Shown: in pieces, positions 53,468 through 63,533 of the stretch
Layout: each line of letters begins with the position of its first letter
Numbering within the stretch: position 1 is the first letter of the stretch
Assembly: GCF_900108855.1 (NCBI RefSeq)
Contig: NZ_FNXY01000001.1
Location: 682,001-746,000 of the forward strand
Direction: 5' to 3'
Length of the DNA stretch: 64,000 bases
Source of the DNA: Dyadobacter koreensis
GTDB lineage: Bacteria; Bacteroidota; Bacteroidia; Cytophagales; Spirosomataceae
Notes under the pieces: generated by a model
Databases searched by the model: none
What the model was told of the DNA's origin: nothing
Seen by the model: only the letters and a program-made list of their open reading frames with translations
Program-made: the position numbers and the translations under genes

Positions 53468-55630
53468 CTACGCCAGATTATTGATATCAAAAGGAAGTTT
53501 TCTCATTCGTTTTCCTGTTGCAGCAAAAATTGCATTACCCAACGCCGGTGCTATCGGAGGTAGTCCAGGCTCTCCTACTCCACCCGGATTCGCTCCACTG
53601 TCCACGATATGGATTTCCATTTTCGGTGTTTCGTTAAGGCGCATTATATTATACTGATGATAATTGCTCTGATCACAAACGCCGTTCGTAAAAGTAATTC
53701 CGTCTTTTATCGCAGCTGTAATACCCATTACAATATTTCCTTCGGTCTGAGCTTTCACATTATCGGGGTTAACATAATAACCGCAGTCGATCACTGTCAC
53801 AACCTTATCAATCGATACACCCTGATCTTTTTTTGTCACAGTTATACAAGTCGCTGAGATACTGTCAAAAGATTTAAAGACAGCAATTCCCTTGCCCTGA
53901 CCTTCGGAAAGTTTTTCTCCCCACGCAGCTTTCTCGGCAAGCGTTTCCAAAACCTTTTTAAACCGGTCATCTTTAATCAACTCCATGCGGGCTTTCAGCG
54001 GATCTTTTCCAGCAAGGTGTGCGAGCTCGTCAATGAAACATTCCTGTCCCCATCCAAAATTTGAAGCATATACCGAACGCCACCAAACGATTGGGATATC
54101 CGTTTTCACGTTGGTCCAGCTAATCTTTGAAGCAGCAGGAAAAGTGTATTTATTATTGTTCATACTAATTTCCTCACTCAACCATGGATCAGCCTCGTCA
54201 GATTTCAGGCCCTTAAAGACCTGACCAACAATTGATTCTCCGATTGCATGATGATGATAACCAGTAATACTTCCATTTTCTACAAAGCCCTGCATGTGAC
54301 TAAGCATACCTGGTCGGTATGGCCCTTGTGAGATATCGTCTTCACGCGTCCAGATTACTTTTACAGGTTTCTTCAACTCACGTGAAAGATGACACGCCTC
54401 CAGAAGAAAATCATGATATGCCTTTCTGCCAAAAGCACCTCCCAGCAACGTTACGTTGATCTTCACTTTTTCAGGGGCAACTTTCATGTATGCACAAACA
54501 TCCCGCAGCGCCCAGTCGGGCCCTTGGATTGGGGCCCAGATTTCCACAGAACCATCGTCTTTTACATGAACGATCGCATTTTCCGGCTCGATTGGCGCAT
54601 GGGCTAAAAATGGAGTTTCATAATTTGCTTCCAGTTTTTTTTCAACTGAGGCATATTTCGCAGAAAAATCCCCTTTCTCCTCGTAGTTGATCCCGTCTTT
54701 TTTAGCCGCTTCGTAGGTTTCAGCAAAGTATTTATCCGTACTAAGCGTTTTTTCCAGATCACCGTTATCCCACTTCACATTCAACGCTTTTTTTCCTTTT
54801 AAAGCTGCCCACCAATTCGTTCCGATTACGGCAACGGCCTCAGATGTTCTATGAGGCATTGGCCTTTCCGTTTTGACGACTTTCAAAACGCCTTTGACTT
54901 TTTTCGTTTCTGCGTCGTCAATAGAAATAATTTTTCCATGCAAAGAAGGTGAGTGCAAAATAGCCGCATAAACCATACCAGGTATATCCACATCAAGACC
55001 ATAAACAGCTTTGCCGGTTACGCGCTCGGGAACATCCAGCCGCTTGTTATACTTTCCAATAATCTTAAAATCTTTCGGATCTTTCAGTTTTGGATTTTTC
55101 GGTACCTCGAGCTTGGATGCGTCATCGGCAAGCTCTCCAAATCCAAGACTTCTTCCTGTCGGATTGTGTATAATAGCTCCGTCTTTCGCAGAACACTCAC
55201 TTACCGGAACATTCCAACGTTTTGCCGCAGCCTCGGTAAGCATCTCTCGCGCAGCAGCGCCCGCCTTACGGATGGGTTCCCACAGGGACCGAACAGAACT
55301 GCTACCACCGGAAGTCTGGTTTCCATATTTATCTTTACCATCACTCTGGGCAATTTTAACCTGGTCCAGACTTACTTCAAGCTCTTCCGCAAGAAGTGAA
55401 GGAACTGCCTGTGTGGAACCTTGTCCCATATCCGGACGCGGATTAATGATGGTGATATTTCCCGCCGTATCGATCACAATAAACGGGTTAATTTCCAGCT
55501 TTAAAATCGCCGGAACTATTTTCTTAACGGTGGCATCTTTGGCAAATGAAGATATGCCAAGAGCAAGTCCGAAGGAAGTCAGGCCGGTCGTTTTAAGAAA
55601 GTCGCGGCGTGTTGCTTTTATATTTTCCAA
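53468..55630 (-). CDS. Molybdopterin-binding subunit of a xanthine dehydrogenase/isoquinoline oxidoreductase-like enzyme
   Basis: A 720-residue protein with a twin-arginine signal ([19 protein letters not shown]), so it is exported folded. The aldehyde oxidase/xanthine dehydrogenase large-subunit blocks are present: [68 protein letters not shown] and the C-terminal [19 protein letters not shown] with the catalytic Glu. The small [2Fe-2S] gene lies 26 bases upstream on the same strand. Together they resemble IorAB-type hydroxylases of N-heterocycles or aldehydes. The substrate is unknown. Confidence 0.93.
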   Translation of the reverse strand: MENIKATRRDFLKTTGLTSFGLALGISSFAKDATVKKIVPAILKLEINPFIVIDTAGNITIINPRPDMGQGSTQAVPSLLAEELEVSLDQVKIAQSDGKDKYGNQTSGGSSSVRSLWEPIRKAGAAAREMLTEAAAKRWNVPVSECSAKDGAIIHNPTGRSLGFGELADDASKLEVPKNPKLKDPKDFKIIGKYNKRLDVPERVTGKAVYGLDVDIPGMVYAAILHSPSLHGKIISIDDAETKKVKGVLKVVKTERPMPHRTSEAVAVIGTNWWAALKGKKALNVKWDNGDLEKTLSTDKYFAETYEAAKKDGINYEEKGDFSAKYASVEKKLEANYETPFLAHAPIEPENAIVHVKDDGSVEIWAPIQGPDWALRDVCAYMKVAPEKVKINVTLLGGAFGRKAYHDFLLEACHLSRELKKPVKVIWTREDDISQGPYRPGMLSHMQGFVENGSITGYHHHAIGESIVGQVFKGLKSDEADPWLSEEISMNNNKYTFPAASKISWTNVKTDIPIVWWRSVYASNFGWGQECFIDELAHLAGKDPLKARMELIKDDRFKKVLETLAEKAAWGEKLSEGQGKGIAVFKSFDSISATCITVTKKDQGVSIDKVVTVIDCGYYVNPDNVKAQTEGNIVMGITAAIKDGITFTNGVCDQSNYHQYNIMRLNETPKMEIHIVDSGANPGGVGEPGLPPIAPALGNAIFAATGKRMRKLPFDINNLA

Positions 55631-55656
55631 TTTTGATAGCGCTTTGAGTGAAGGAA

Positions 55657-56148
55657 TTAATTCTTGCCAATGCCTTTTTCCGATACTTTAATCGTATCTG
55701 CCGCACGGTGAATTGCTCTACGGATACGGTCATACGTACCGCAGCGACAAAGATTTCCGCTCATTGCCGAATCGATCTCCTCGTCTGTCGGACTTGGTTT
55801 TTCTTTCAAAAGCGCAACTGCCGACATAATTTGGCCTGACTGACAATAGCCACACTGTGGCACTTGCTCTTCGATCCAGGCCTGCTGTATCGCGTGTAGT
55901 TTTCCGTCTCCAATACCCTCGATCGTCGTAATTTTTGTTGTTTTCGAGACACTCGAAACGGGTGTCTGGCATGACCGTGCTGGCTGCCCATCCAGATGAA
56001 CTGTGCAGGCACCGCAAAGTGCCATTCCACATCCGAATTTGGTTCCTTTCAAGTCGGCAAAATCCCTCAACACCCACAAAAGTGGCATATCCGGTTCGAC
56101 ATCGACCTTTACTTTTTTGTTGTTTACTATTAGGTTATAATTCGCCAT
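55657..56148 (-). CDS. [2Fe-2S] subunit of the molybdenum hydroxylase
   Basis: The ATG giving [20 protein letters not shown] was chosen; the longer frame adds a hydrophobic stretch that is not part of the family. A plant-ferredoxin-type cluster is formed by [20 protein letters not shown] and a later Cys. A second cluster domain holds [11 protein letters not shown] and [10 protein letters not shown]. It transfers electrons from the molybdopterin subunit encoded downstream. At 163 residues it is the usual size of IorA-type subunits. It has no Tat signal and would be exported with its partner. Confidence 0.94.
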   Translation of the reverse strand: MANYNLIVNNKKVKVDVEPDMPLLWVLRDFADLKGTKFGCGMALCGACTVHLDGQPARSCQTPVSSVSKTTKITTIEGIGDGKLHAIQQAWIEEQVPQCGYCQSGQIMSAVALLKEKPSPTDEEIDSAMSGNLCRCGTYDRIRRAIHRAADTIKVSEKGIGKN

Positions 56149-56458
56149 GGTGATTTTGTTTCTATGCAGAAGAAGTATTAAAATTATAATAAAAAAACAG
56201 CAAAAAAAAGCAAAATACAAGAGCCTGGAAATTAGTATTTTGATACACCCTAGGCCAACCAAAAAACCTTAAAATGAACCCCTGTCATTATCAATAATAT
56301 ACTTAAAAGGAACCATCCACCGGTTAATGCTGGTTGTTTTATTCAGAGATTTGATTTACAACCGGTAAGACAGTTAGCGAACGGAGTACCGTATCTGCTT
56401 AAATTTTACTCGATTTTTTTCAACCTGAGCGTTGTTTTCCTTTTAAAATTATTGAATT
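56149..56458. other. Intergenic region between divergent genes
   Basis: About 310 bases lie between the [2Fe-2S] subunit and map. The nearby ACCGGTT and AACCGGT sequences (about 56,320-56,370) are inverted but distant, and I do not assign them a role. No clear TAnnTTTG promoter with a spaced TTTG was found. Confidence 0.4.
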
Positions 56459-57220
56459 ATGTCCATTACATCTGCAGCTGAATTGTCCGGGATGCAAAAG
56501 ATAAGTGAAGCCGTTGCGTCAACCTTAAAACAAATGAGGGACTATGCCCGGCCAGGCATGACAGCAAAAGAACTTGACGAATTTGGCGGCAAAATCCTGC
56601 ATGAAATGGGTGCTAAATCAGCTCCACGTCTGACATACGGTTTTCCGGGATGGACCTGCATCAGTGTAAATCACGAAGTGGCACATGGAATTCCGTCAGA
56701 CACAAAAATATTTAAAGAAGGCGATCTGATCAATGTTGATGTTTCAGCTGAGCTTGATGGTTTCTGGGCAGATAACGGCGGTTCGTTCATTCTGGGCGAA
56801 GATATTAATAATCACCAGCCTTTGGTGGACGCCTCAAAACTGATCTTGCAAAAAGCGATCAGCAGAATAAAAGGCGGTGTGAAAATTTCTGAAATTGGCA
56901 GATTCATTGAAATGGAAGCGAGAAAATCCGGTTTTAAGGTAATCAAAAATCTGGCTGGGCACGGTGTTGGACGCAGTTTGCACGAAGATCCCCACGAGAT
57001 CCTGAACTGCTACGATCACGAGAACAAACAGCGTTTCAGAAAAAACTCAGTTGTGGCGATAGAAACATTCATTTCAACAGCTTCCACATATGCTGACCAC
57101 GGAAAAGATGGCTGGACTATGACTGGAAATAAAGGCGGATTCGTCGCTCAGCATGAACATACAATTATTGTTACAGACGGCAAGCCGGTCATTCTTACCT
57201 CTGCGAATGAGATATATTAG
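56459..57220 (+). CDS. map: Methionine aminopeptidase, type I
   Basis: A 253-residue pita-bread-fold enzyme with all five metal ligands in place: Asp94 (INVDVS) and Asp105 (FWADN), His168 (GHGVGR), Glu202 (AIETF) and Glu233 (QHEHT). It removes the N-terminal Met from nascent proteins. It is outside the usual ribosomal-protein cluster, so this may be a second copy in the genome. It is transcribed alone, with a convergent isomerase-like gene 41 bases downstream. Confidence 0.95.
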   Translation: MSITSAAELSGMQKISEAVASTLKQMRDYARPGMTAKELDEFGGKILHEMGAKSAPRLTYGFPGWTCISVNHEVAHGIPSDTKIFKEGDLINVDVSAELDGFWADNGGSFILGEDINNHQPLVDASKLILQKAISRIKGGVKISEIGRFIEMEARKSGFKVIKNLAGHGVGRSLHEDPHEILNCYDHENKQRFRKNSVVAIETFISTASTYADHGKDGWTMTGNKGGFVAQHEHTIIVTDGKPVILTSANEIY

Positions 57221-57261
57221 GTGCATGCGCCAGGTACTCATATACCTGGCGAATCAATAGC

Positions 57262-58176
57262 CTAAATTCCCTCCGTCACCTTTTTCATTTTTGCCAAACC
57301 GGTTTTCGCTACAAGTAATGCGTCCTGAGCATAATAATCCTTGTTAAAAACTTCGAAAGAAAGGATGACCGGTTTTTCAGGATTTTTCAGAGAGGTCAAT
57401 AGTCCTTTTAGCGGAGCAACGCCATCGCCTGGATAAATTCTGTCCGCATCAGCTATAGTTTCGCGAGGAGGAGTTTCCGGATAATCGTTGATATGAAAAA
57501 TTTCGATCAAAGGCTTGCCTACATCTTTAACGCTATCCATGCCCGAGCCTCCCTTATGTAAATGATAGACATCCATCAAAACGCGGGCCGAGGGATGATC
57601 AGATTCTACTGCAACATACAAAAGCTCCCCTACCCGGCTGAGATTTTTAGAGAAACCCCATAATTCCAGATGCGGGACAACTTTGGTTTTTTCTCCCAAT
57701 TCAAGGATTTTTCGGTACCGTTCTGCCATTTTAGGAAGCTCTAATGCCACTCCCGTTGTTGCTCCCATCGGCGGAGCAGCAATTCTTGGACAACCAATTT
57801 GTGCCAACTGATCCATTTCTAATTTCAGCTGATCAAGTGCCTTGGAACGGGCATTTTCGTCATCAACAATCCATGTCGCAAAACCAATCGCATCCTCGAC
57901 TTTCAATCCCAGATCATCAATAATGCGTTTTGCTTCGGCCGGCGAACTTGTTTTCAAAAAATCCTGTAAAGTATTTACCCAAATCTCTACGGATTTAAAT
58001 CCTGCTTTTGCTGCAACTTCCAGCTCCTTGCGAAAACCAAGCTTATGCCCGCGCAGGGTGCTCATATTCAATGAATAAATAAAAGCAGGGGATTTTTCTT
58101 TATTTAATTCCAGAGGCGTAACAGCTGCCGAAGAGACAGCCAGGATCGAGGTAAATGCTTCGCGGCGGTTCATCAA
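57262..58176 (-). CDS. Sugar phosphate isomerase/epimerase-like TIM-barrel protein
   Basis: A 304-residue xylose isomerase-like TIM barrel (AP endonuclease 2 superfamily). Visible strands include FKSVEIWVNT, VVPHLELWGF, ARVLMDVYHLHKGG and IEIFHINDYP, with metal-binding Glu, Asp and His residues, and Glu in VILSFEVFN near the end. The N-terminus (MMNRREAFTSILAVSSAAV) resembles a Tat-type signal with a single RR, so export is likely. The substrate is probably a sugar or a related polyol and remains unknown. It converges with map. Confidence 0.87.
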   Translation of the reverse strand: MMNRREAFTSILAVSSAAVTPLELNKEKSPAFIYSLNMSTLRGHKLGFRKELEVAAKAGFKSVEIWVNTLQDFLKTSSPAEAKRIIDDLGLKVEDAIGFATWIVDDENARSKALDQLKLEMDQLAQIGCPRIAAPPMGATTGVALELPKMAERYRKILELGEKTKVVPHLELWGFSKNLSRVGELLYVAVESDHPSARVLMDVYHLHKGGSGMDSVKDVGKPLIEIFHINDYPETPPRETIADADRIYPGDGVAPLKGLLTSLKNPEKPVILSFEVFNKDYYAQDALLVAKTGLAKMKKVTEGI

Positions 58177-58309
58177 TGAATTTTTATAGAATTAGGTGAT
58201 TTAATTTAAAAGGAAAAGCGTTCTGTTTTTTACCGGTTATTCACTAAAATTGATTGTAAATTACAATTTGTTAGCAGCCTTACTATCCTGATATTTTAAC
58301 CAGATCCTG

Positions 58310-58807
58310 ATGAATTCCACCAATTATACTGTACCGTCACAAACACGTATCGGACATGTTCATCTGAAAGTTTCAAACCTTGAAAAAGCACTTGATTTTT
58401 ACTGTGGCTTACTGGGGTTTGAGCTGACAACGCGTTACGGAGATCAGGCCGCTTTTATTTCGGCTGGCGGATACCATCACCATATTGGCCTGAATACCTG
58501 GTACAGTAAAGGTTTTCCGGCCGCAGGACGGGAAGGCGTCGGACTTTTTCATACAGCCATTTTATATCCGACCAGAAAAGATCTTGCTCAGATTTATAAA
58601 CGTTTAATCGATGCACATTATCCGCTCAGCGGGGCAAGTGACCACGGGGTTTCGGAAGCCCTGTACCTGAATGATCCGGATAATAATGGTGTCGAGCTTT
58701 ACTGGGACCGGCCTAAGGAATTTTGGCCAATCGCAGCAGATGGTTCTTTGGAAATGTATACACGCATTTTGAATTTGAACGGATTATTAAACGAATTAAA
58801 TAATTAG
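58310..58807 (+). CDS. VOC-family (glyoxalase/extradiol dioxygenase-like) protein
   Basis: A 165-residue cytoplasmic protein with the VOC start RIGHVHLKVSNLEKALDFY, then HHIGLNTW, LFHTAILYP and GVELYWDRP, where His and Glu are the usual metal ligands. This arrangement resembles catechol 2,3-dioxygenase-like CatE proteins of Bacillus and Bacteroidota. Activity is unproven. It begins a short run with the sulfite-oxidase-like gene, whose start is 23 bases after its stop. Confidence 0.87.
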   Translation: MNSTNYTVPSQTRIGHVHLKVSNLEKALDFYCGLLGFELTTRYGDQAAFISAGGYHHHIGLNTWYSKGFPAAGREGVGLFHTAILYPTRKDLAQIYKRLIDAHYPLSGASDHGVSEALYLNDPDNNGVELYWDRPKEFWPIAADGSLEMYTRILNLNGLLNELNN

Positions 58808-58830
58808 TTTTTACCACAATCTAAAATCTC

Positions 58831-59523
58831 ATGTCTGAAAACGATAAACTTGAAAAAATTGTAGAGGCAAGATTAAAACTTAAAGCCCGTTTTGAGGAAA
58901 AAATGCTGCAAACTCCATCTGTCTCTGATGAAAAACCGATGGGAACAGGGCCAGTCAACAGGCATGGTATGCCGCAGTTGCCTGTCGGACAGATAAAAAC
59001 AACTAAATGGCCGGTATTGGATCTGGGTTTCAAGCCTGATATTTCTCTTTTGAATTGGAAATTGACAATTAATGGAGAGGTCGAAACGCCTAAGGAATTG
59101 TCTTGGCAAGATTTCATGAATCTGCCTCAGACAAAGGATATTAGTGACTTTCACTGTGTGACAACCTGGTCGCGCATGGACGTCCCCTGGGTTGGCGTAC
59201 GGTTTTCAGACCTTGCTGCACTGGTTACGCCTAAGACGACTGCCACGCATATCCTTTGTTACGGTTACGATAAATACACCACAAATATTTCCATCGAAGA
59301 AGCGCTTAAAGATGATGTGCTGCTCGTGCATACTGCGGACAACAAGCCCCTTGAAAAAGATCACGGTGGCCCTGTGCGCATGATCACACCACAACTTTAT
59401 GCCTGGAAAGGTGCGAAATGGATTAACAGGATAGAATTTTTAAATAAAAATAAACTGGGTTTTTGGGAACTGCGAGGCTATTCAAATACGGCTTATCCAT
59501 GGCGCAACGATCGTTACAGCTGA
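58831..59523 (+). CDS. Sulfite-oxidase-like molybdopterin oxidoreductase
   Basis: A 230-residue protein with the single oxidoreductase molybdopterin domain. Key residues include the molybdenum-ligating Cys in SDFHCVTTWSRMDVPWVGV, GVRFSDLAAL, the block GYDKYTTNISIEEAL, and KDHGGPVRMITPQLYAWKGAKW. Closest by pattern are YuiH-like and MsrP-type proteins, but no Tat signal is visible, so it appears cytoplasmic. It follows the VOC gene and is probably co-transcribed. The substrate is unknown. Confidence 0.88.
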   Translation: MSENDKLEKIVEARLKLKARFEEKMLQTPSVSDEKPMGTGPVNRHGMPQLPVGQIKTTKWPVLDLGFKPDISLLNWKLTINGEVETPKELSWQDFMNLPQTKDISDFHCVTTWSRMDVPWVGVRFSDLAALVTPKTTATHILCYGYDKYTTNISIEEALKDDVLLVHTADNKPLEKDHGGPVRMITPQLYAWKGAKWINRIEFLNKNKLGFWELRGYSNTAYPWRNDRYS

Positions 59524-59603
59524 TGAAATTAAATATTTTGAGATGTAGGTAAGTATCTGGTATGATATTTGTCATGTAGTGTTAAAACCAAACACAGATA
59601 GGC

Positions 59604-59906
59604 ATGTATTTCATATCGTTCCATAATGGAAAACCGACAACCTCCTCCTCTGAGGTTGCTGATCAATTTGGCAAATCTCATAATGATATTTTGAGATCGA
59701 TCGAAACGCTTCCATGTACAAGAGAATTTAAGACCAATAATTTTATGCCCTCTCCCAATCTTTGGCCCTCGGGTAAACCTGATCCTACGATTCTGATAAC
59801 TAGGGAAGGTCTTGTATTATTGGTTATGAATTTAAAAAGTCCGGCACCTATTTCTTTCAGAGAAAATGTGGTAGCTAAATTTGACGGAATGGTGTCTATC
59901 CTCTGA
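59604..59906 (+). CDS. Rha-family phage regulatory protein fragment or short form
   Basis: A 100-residue protein with the Rha pattern VADQFGKSHNDILRSIETL, REFKTNNFMPS and ITREGLVLLVMNLKSP, ending soon after in FRENVVAKFDG. Rha proteins interfere with phage growth or act as antirepressors and normally continue with further domains. This one ends at the Rha core. No other phage gene is adjacent, so it is an isolated relic or a small stand-alone regulator. Confidence 0.7.
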   Translation: MYFISFHNGKPTTSSSEVADQFGKSHNDILRSIETLPCTREFKTNNFMPSPNLWPSGKPDPTILITREGLVLLVMNLKSPAPISFRENVVAKFDGMVSIL

Positions 59907-60160
59907 TTTTAATTCAAACAGTCTTTAATAATCTTTGCAATCTTCTATTTCTTTGGTTGCAAAGATAGCACTATTCATGGCGCTACCTTTCCAACAATCC
60001 TCTTGTTGCTCTCCTGGCAAAAATACTTGTCTCCACATTTTCAATCCGTTTACCCTGCCAGTAATAATCACTCAAAACAGCTCCTGCTTGTAAAATTATT
60101 TTTACTTTACCTGTAACAATATTACATTTGAAGTAACACTCAACGGGAAATATTTTTTGC

Positions 60161-62773
60161 ATGCAAACATCATTTAAGGACAAAGCACTCCGATGGTCAT
60201 ACATTAGTATTTTCATAGGATTGATTTTAATCTTCGCTTCACAATACTTTGCATACAAGAATGTACAGGACCTGTCACTTCACAACCAAGGTGTCAACGT
60301 AACCATCGGAATACTCAATCAGACTGCAAATTTTGGCCTGTCGACGAAGGACGCTCAGTCAAACATGAACGAGTTTGTCATTACGGGGAACGAAAAATTA
60401 CTTGCAGACACCTATACCACAAAAGTTAAACTTTTAAGTATGAGCGACACTTTGTTCAACCTTGTCAAAGGTGACAAAGTTCAGACTGCCAGGGTTAGGG
60501 AATTACTGGATATTTCAGGAAAAATTGTGCTGAATTCCCAAAACGTGATAAACGTTTACCGGGCACTGGGAAACCAGAAAGCGTTTGAGTTAATAAAGCA
60601 GGGAGAAGGTATAAGACTCAATAAAATGCTGATGGATAAGATCGCAGCTATTGAACAATCTGAAAACAGCCATCTTAATAAGCAGCGTGCACTTATTCAA
60701 AAGACCCAGAAAAAAACAACGCTATTCATTGCCGGAACAAGTATTTTCGGATTCTTCCTTACTCTATTTGCAGTAGTATCCTTGCTTTGGAATCAAAAGA
60801 AACAGCGGCAGCTGGAACACGAAATTACCCAGAAAGAACAGATCCTAGCCCAATATATAGAAGCAATTCCAGATGGCGTTATGGTTTTGAATACGAACAA
60901 AGATATTGTTTTACTGAATCAGTCGGGCAGAGAAATACTTGGGCTGAATGGCAAGTTGGAAACGCTGGCTGAACAAGTAAAAAAGCTGGTATTACTCGAT
61001 CCTTCAACCTATAACATTCGTTTTACATCTGAAACTTTACCAGTAAGCCGTGCCCTGGAAGGCGAAAAATCAGATGGAAATAAAATTGACCTGATTAAAA
61101 ACAACGCGCTTTTTCATCTGGAAACCAGCGTCCGCCCGGTTGTTGGACTAGATGGGGAAATCACTAATGCCATCACTGTTTTCAGAGATATTACAGAACG
61201 TGCCAATTACGAGGCTACGCTCGAAAAAGCGAGGACTCTGGCCGAAAAATCAGTACTGGTCAAAGATATTTTTCTGTCAAATGTAAGCCACGAAATCAGA
61301 ACACCGCTAAATGCCATCATTGGTTTTACAAATCTTCTTGAAGAAGAAGTCAGCGAAAACCGAAGCAGCGATTATGTGAGTTATATCAAAATTGCCAGTA
61401 GAAATCTTCTCGAATTGATCAATGATATTCTGGACTTTTCAAAAATCGAAGCCGGACAAGTTATTCTTGACAAAACAAATACTTCCATCTCCGAACTGGT
61501 CGAATCAGTTTCGGTTATTATTGATCAAAGGGCTAACGAAAAAGGTATTCATTATGAGAAAATCCTTTCTCCAGGCCTGCCGGATATTATTATCACAGAC
61601 AAGCTCCGGATTACCCAGATCCTGCTGAACGTTTGTGGAAATTCTATAAAATTCACAGAAAAAGGTTCTGTAAAAATCCAGGTAGCTCCGGTATCGCCAA
61701 TTGTTGATAACCTCCAAACGATTCGGTTTACAATCACAGACAGCGGGATTGGAATTCCTGCTGAAAAAGTTGATAAAATTTTCGAACGTTTCGTCCAAGC
61801 TTCCGAAAGCACGACCAGACTTTTCGGTGGTACCGGCCTGGGCCTTAGCATTGTGAAGTCATTGGTTCAGATACTGGGTGGAACAATCAAGGTCGAAAGC
61901 CAATTCGGGCAGGGCACAACTTTTATTCTGGATTTCCCTTTTGAGGTTGTGACAGATTATACATTGACAGATAGTGAAGATACTTTCAGCACAGAGCCAG
62001 TCAAGATCGGCGATATCCATGTTCTGGCTGCTGAAGATAATCTCTTAAATCAAAAACTTCTGGAAGCTATTTTTGAAAGGCTTTCAATCGATCTTACAAT
62101 TGTAAATAACGGACAGGAAGCCATTGAGGCGATTGAAAAAAATTCTTACGATCTGGTATTGATGGATATTCAAATGCCAATTATGGATGGTTATACGGCA
62201 ATCAGGAAAATCAGAAGCTCTATATCACAAACCTTGCCGATAATAACCATGACAGCTCACGCTATGGTTGGAGAAAAGGAAGAATGCCTGAGCATTGGTG
62301 CAAACAGTTATATTTCAAAACCATTCCGGGAAAACGAACTGCTGCACACGATTTCCAGTCTGACAGGAAAACAGAATACAAACTTTAATGAAACGAATTC
62401 AATTACCCATTACACCGAAGAGTCTATGAACGCCAATATTGTAAACCTTCCCTACTTAAACGAAATTACCGGAGGAGATCCTGATCTTCAGAAGGAGCTT
62501 ATCTCTCTTTTTGAAAATGAATTGGAGATACAGTCAGTGATGATCCATCAGGCGGAAGGTTCGGGGGATAATGAAAAATTGCGTCAGGTCGTTCATAAAT
62601 TCAGGTCTTCATTATTCTCTGTTGGCTTGTTGGCAACGGCTGATAAATACAAAAAAATTGAAGGAGAATTAAAAAATAACATTCGCCCGGTAGATTTGAA
62701 GGATCAGTTGGCTGCACTGCAGAATGAAGCGGAGCTAGGATTAAATGAGTTGAAGACTATGGAAATAAGTTAG
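60161..62773 (+). CDS. Hybrid sensor histidine kinase (CHASE3-like, PAS, HisKA, REC, Hpt)
   Basis: An 870-residue multidomain kinase. Two helices (about 12-34 and 187-208) flank a CHASE3-like periplasmic region (LSTKDAQSNMNEFVITGNE). A PAS domain (YIEAIPDGVMVLNTNKDIV) follows, then HisKA with FLSNVSHEIRTPLNAIIG (His377) and an ATPase domain with GGTGLGLSIVKS. A receiver domain has Asp669 in LVLMDIQMPIMDG. An Hpt domain has His812 in QVVHKFRSSL. A complete phosphorelay is thus fused in one protein. No output regulator adjoins it. A TACATTTG box upstream (60123-60130) may be its promoter. Confidence 0.93.
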   Translation: MQTSFKDKALRWSYISIFIGLILIFASQYFAYKNVQDLSLHNQGVNVTIGILNQTANFGLSTKDAQSNMNEFVITGNEKLLADTYTTKVKLLSMSDTLFNLVKGDKVQTARVRELLDISGKIVLNSQNVINVYRALGNQKAFELIKQGEGIRLNKMLMDKIAAIEQSENSHLNKQRALIQKTQKKTTLFIAGTSIFGFFLTLFAVVSLLWNQKKQRQLEHEITQKEQILAQYIEAIPDGVMVLNTNKDIVLLNQSGREILGLNGKLETLAEQVKKLVLLDPSTYNIRFTSETLPVSRALEGEKSDGNKIDLIKNNALFHLETSVRPVVGLDGEITNAITVFRDITERANYEATLEKARTLAEKSVLVKDIFLSNVSHEIRTPLNAIIGFTNLLEEEVSENRSSDYVSYIKIASRNLLELINDILDFSKIEAGQVILDKTNTSISELVESVSVIIDQRANEKGIHYEKILSPGLPDIIITDKLRITQILLNVCGNSIKFTEKGSVKIQVAPVSPIVDNLQTIRFTITDSGIGIPAEKVDKIFERFVQASESTTRLFGGTGLGLSIVKSLVQILGGTIKVESQFGQGTTFILDFPFEVVTDYTLTDSEDTFSTEPVKIGDIHVLAAEDNLLNQKLLEAIFERLSIDLTIVNNGQEAIEAIEKNSYDLVLMDIQMPIMDGYTAIRKIRSSISQTLPIITMTAHAMVGEKEECLSIGANSYISKPFRENELLHTISSLTGKQNTNFNETNSITHYTEESMNANIVNLPYLNEITGGDPDLQKELISLFENELEIQSVMIHQAEGSGDNEKLRQVVHKFRSSLFSVGLLATADKYKKIEGELKNNIRPVDLKDQLAALQNEAELGLNELKTMEIS

Positions 62774-62834
62774 CTAAATTGACTATGTAGCCCGCACATT
62801 GCATCCGATCGCTTTGTATGAACAGATTAAAAAT

Positions 62835-63530
62835 ATGATACGATTCTGCCAAATCAAGCCAGATACTAATCTGGAAAGTTTATCGGATGATCTTCGACAT
62901 ATAGCGAGTGAGCACTGGAATCCTCACCTGAATGTGATGCAGTATCAGGGTGACTGGAATATTCTTTCGATCATTGCGCCGGGAGGAAAAAATATTGCAG
63001 TCCCCGATGCGCTGGGCGGCGAAGATTTTATGGCAACACCATTACTTGACCTTGTTCCGAATATAAAATCGGTTTTGGATTATTTCAAATGCCCGCTGAG
63101 GTCCGTCCGCCTGATGAAATTGAAAGCGGGCGCCAAAATTCTAAAACACCGTGACGCCGAGCTGTCCTACGAGCATGGAGAAGCAAGGCTCCATATTCCT
63201 TTGCAGACCAACGAAGAGGTACGTTTTATTCTCGACGATGAATTACTTCCAATGCGTACCGGGGAATGTTGGTATATTAATGCAAATCTCTATCACTCGG
63301 TAGAAAACAACGGATCAACTGACCGGATTCACCTGGTCATTGATTGCGAAGTTAATGAATGGCTTTCCAATCTGTTCTCCGAGGCTATATTTATCAGCGA
63401 ACGTACCGAGGCCTTAGATCAAAATCTTCAAAAAGCAATCATTGAATCGCTTTATTTGCAGGGGTCTGAAACCTCAATAATCATGGCAAAAAAAATGGAA
63501 GAAGATTTAATCCGGCAATTCCCGCTTTAA
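62835..63530 (+). CDS. Aspartyl/asparaginyl beta-hydroxylase-family protein
   Basis: The ATG giving MIRFCQIKPDTNLESLSDDL was preferred to a TTG 36 bases upstream. The Asp/Asn beta-hydroxylase fold is seen in LKAGAKILKHRDAELSYEHGEARLHIPLQT (split motif, His and Asp iron ligands) and the later YINANLYHSVENNGSTDRIHLVIDC with the distal His. It is a cytoplasmic Fe(II)/2-oxoglutarate oxygenase of about 231 residues. Bacterial members hydroxylate amino acids or peptides in natural-product pathways. It converges on a sulfotransferase-like gene with three bases between the stops. Confidence 0.8.
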   Translation: MIRFCQIKPDTNLESLSDDLRHIASEHWNPHLNVMQYQGDWNILSIIAPGGKNIAVPDALGGEDFMATPLLDLVPNIKSVLDYFKCPLRSVRLMKLKAGAKILKHRDAELSYEHGEARLHIPLQTNEEVRFILDDELLPMRTGECWYINANLYHSVENNGSTDRIHLVIDCEVNEWLSNLFSEAIFISERTEALDQNLQKAIIESLYLQGSETSIIMAKKMEEDLIRQFPL

Positions 63531-63533
63531 TTT

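Noticed and set aside
54953..55691. Two long plus-strand frames opposite the molybdopterin subunit
   Set aside because: The minus-strand protein shows all family motifs across this region; the others are low-quality shadows.
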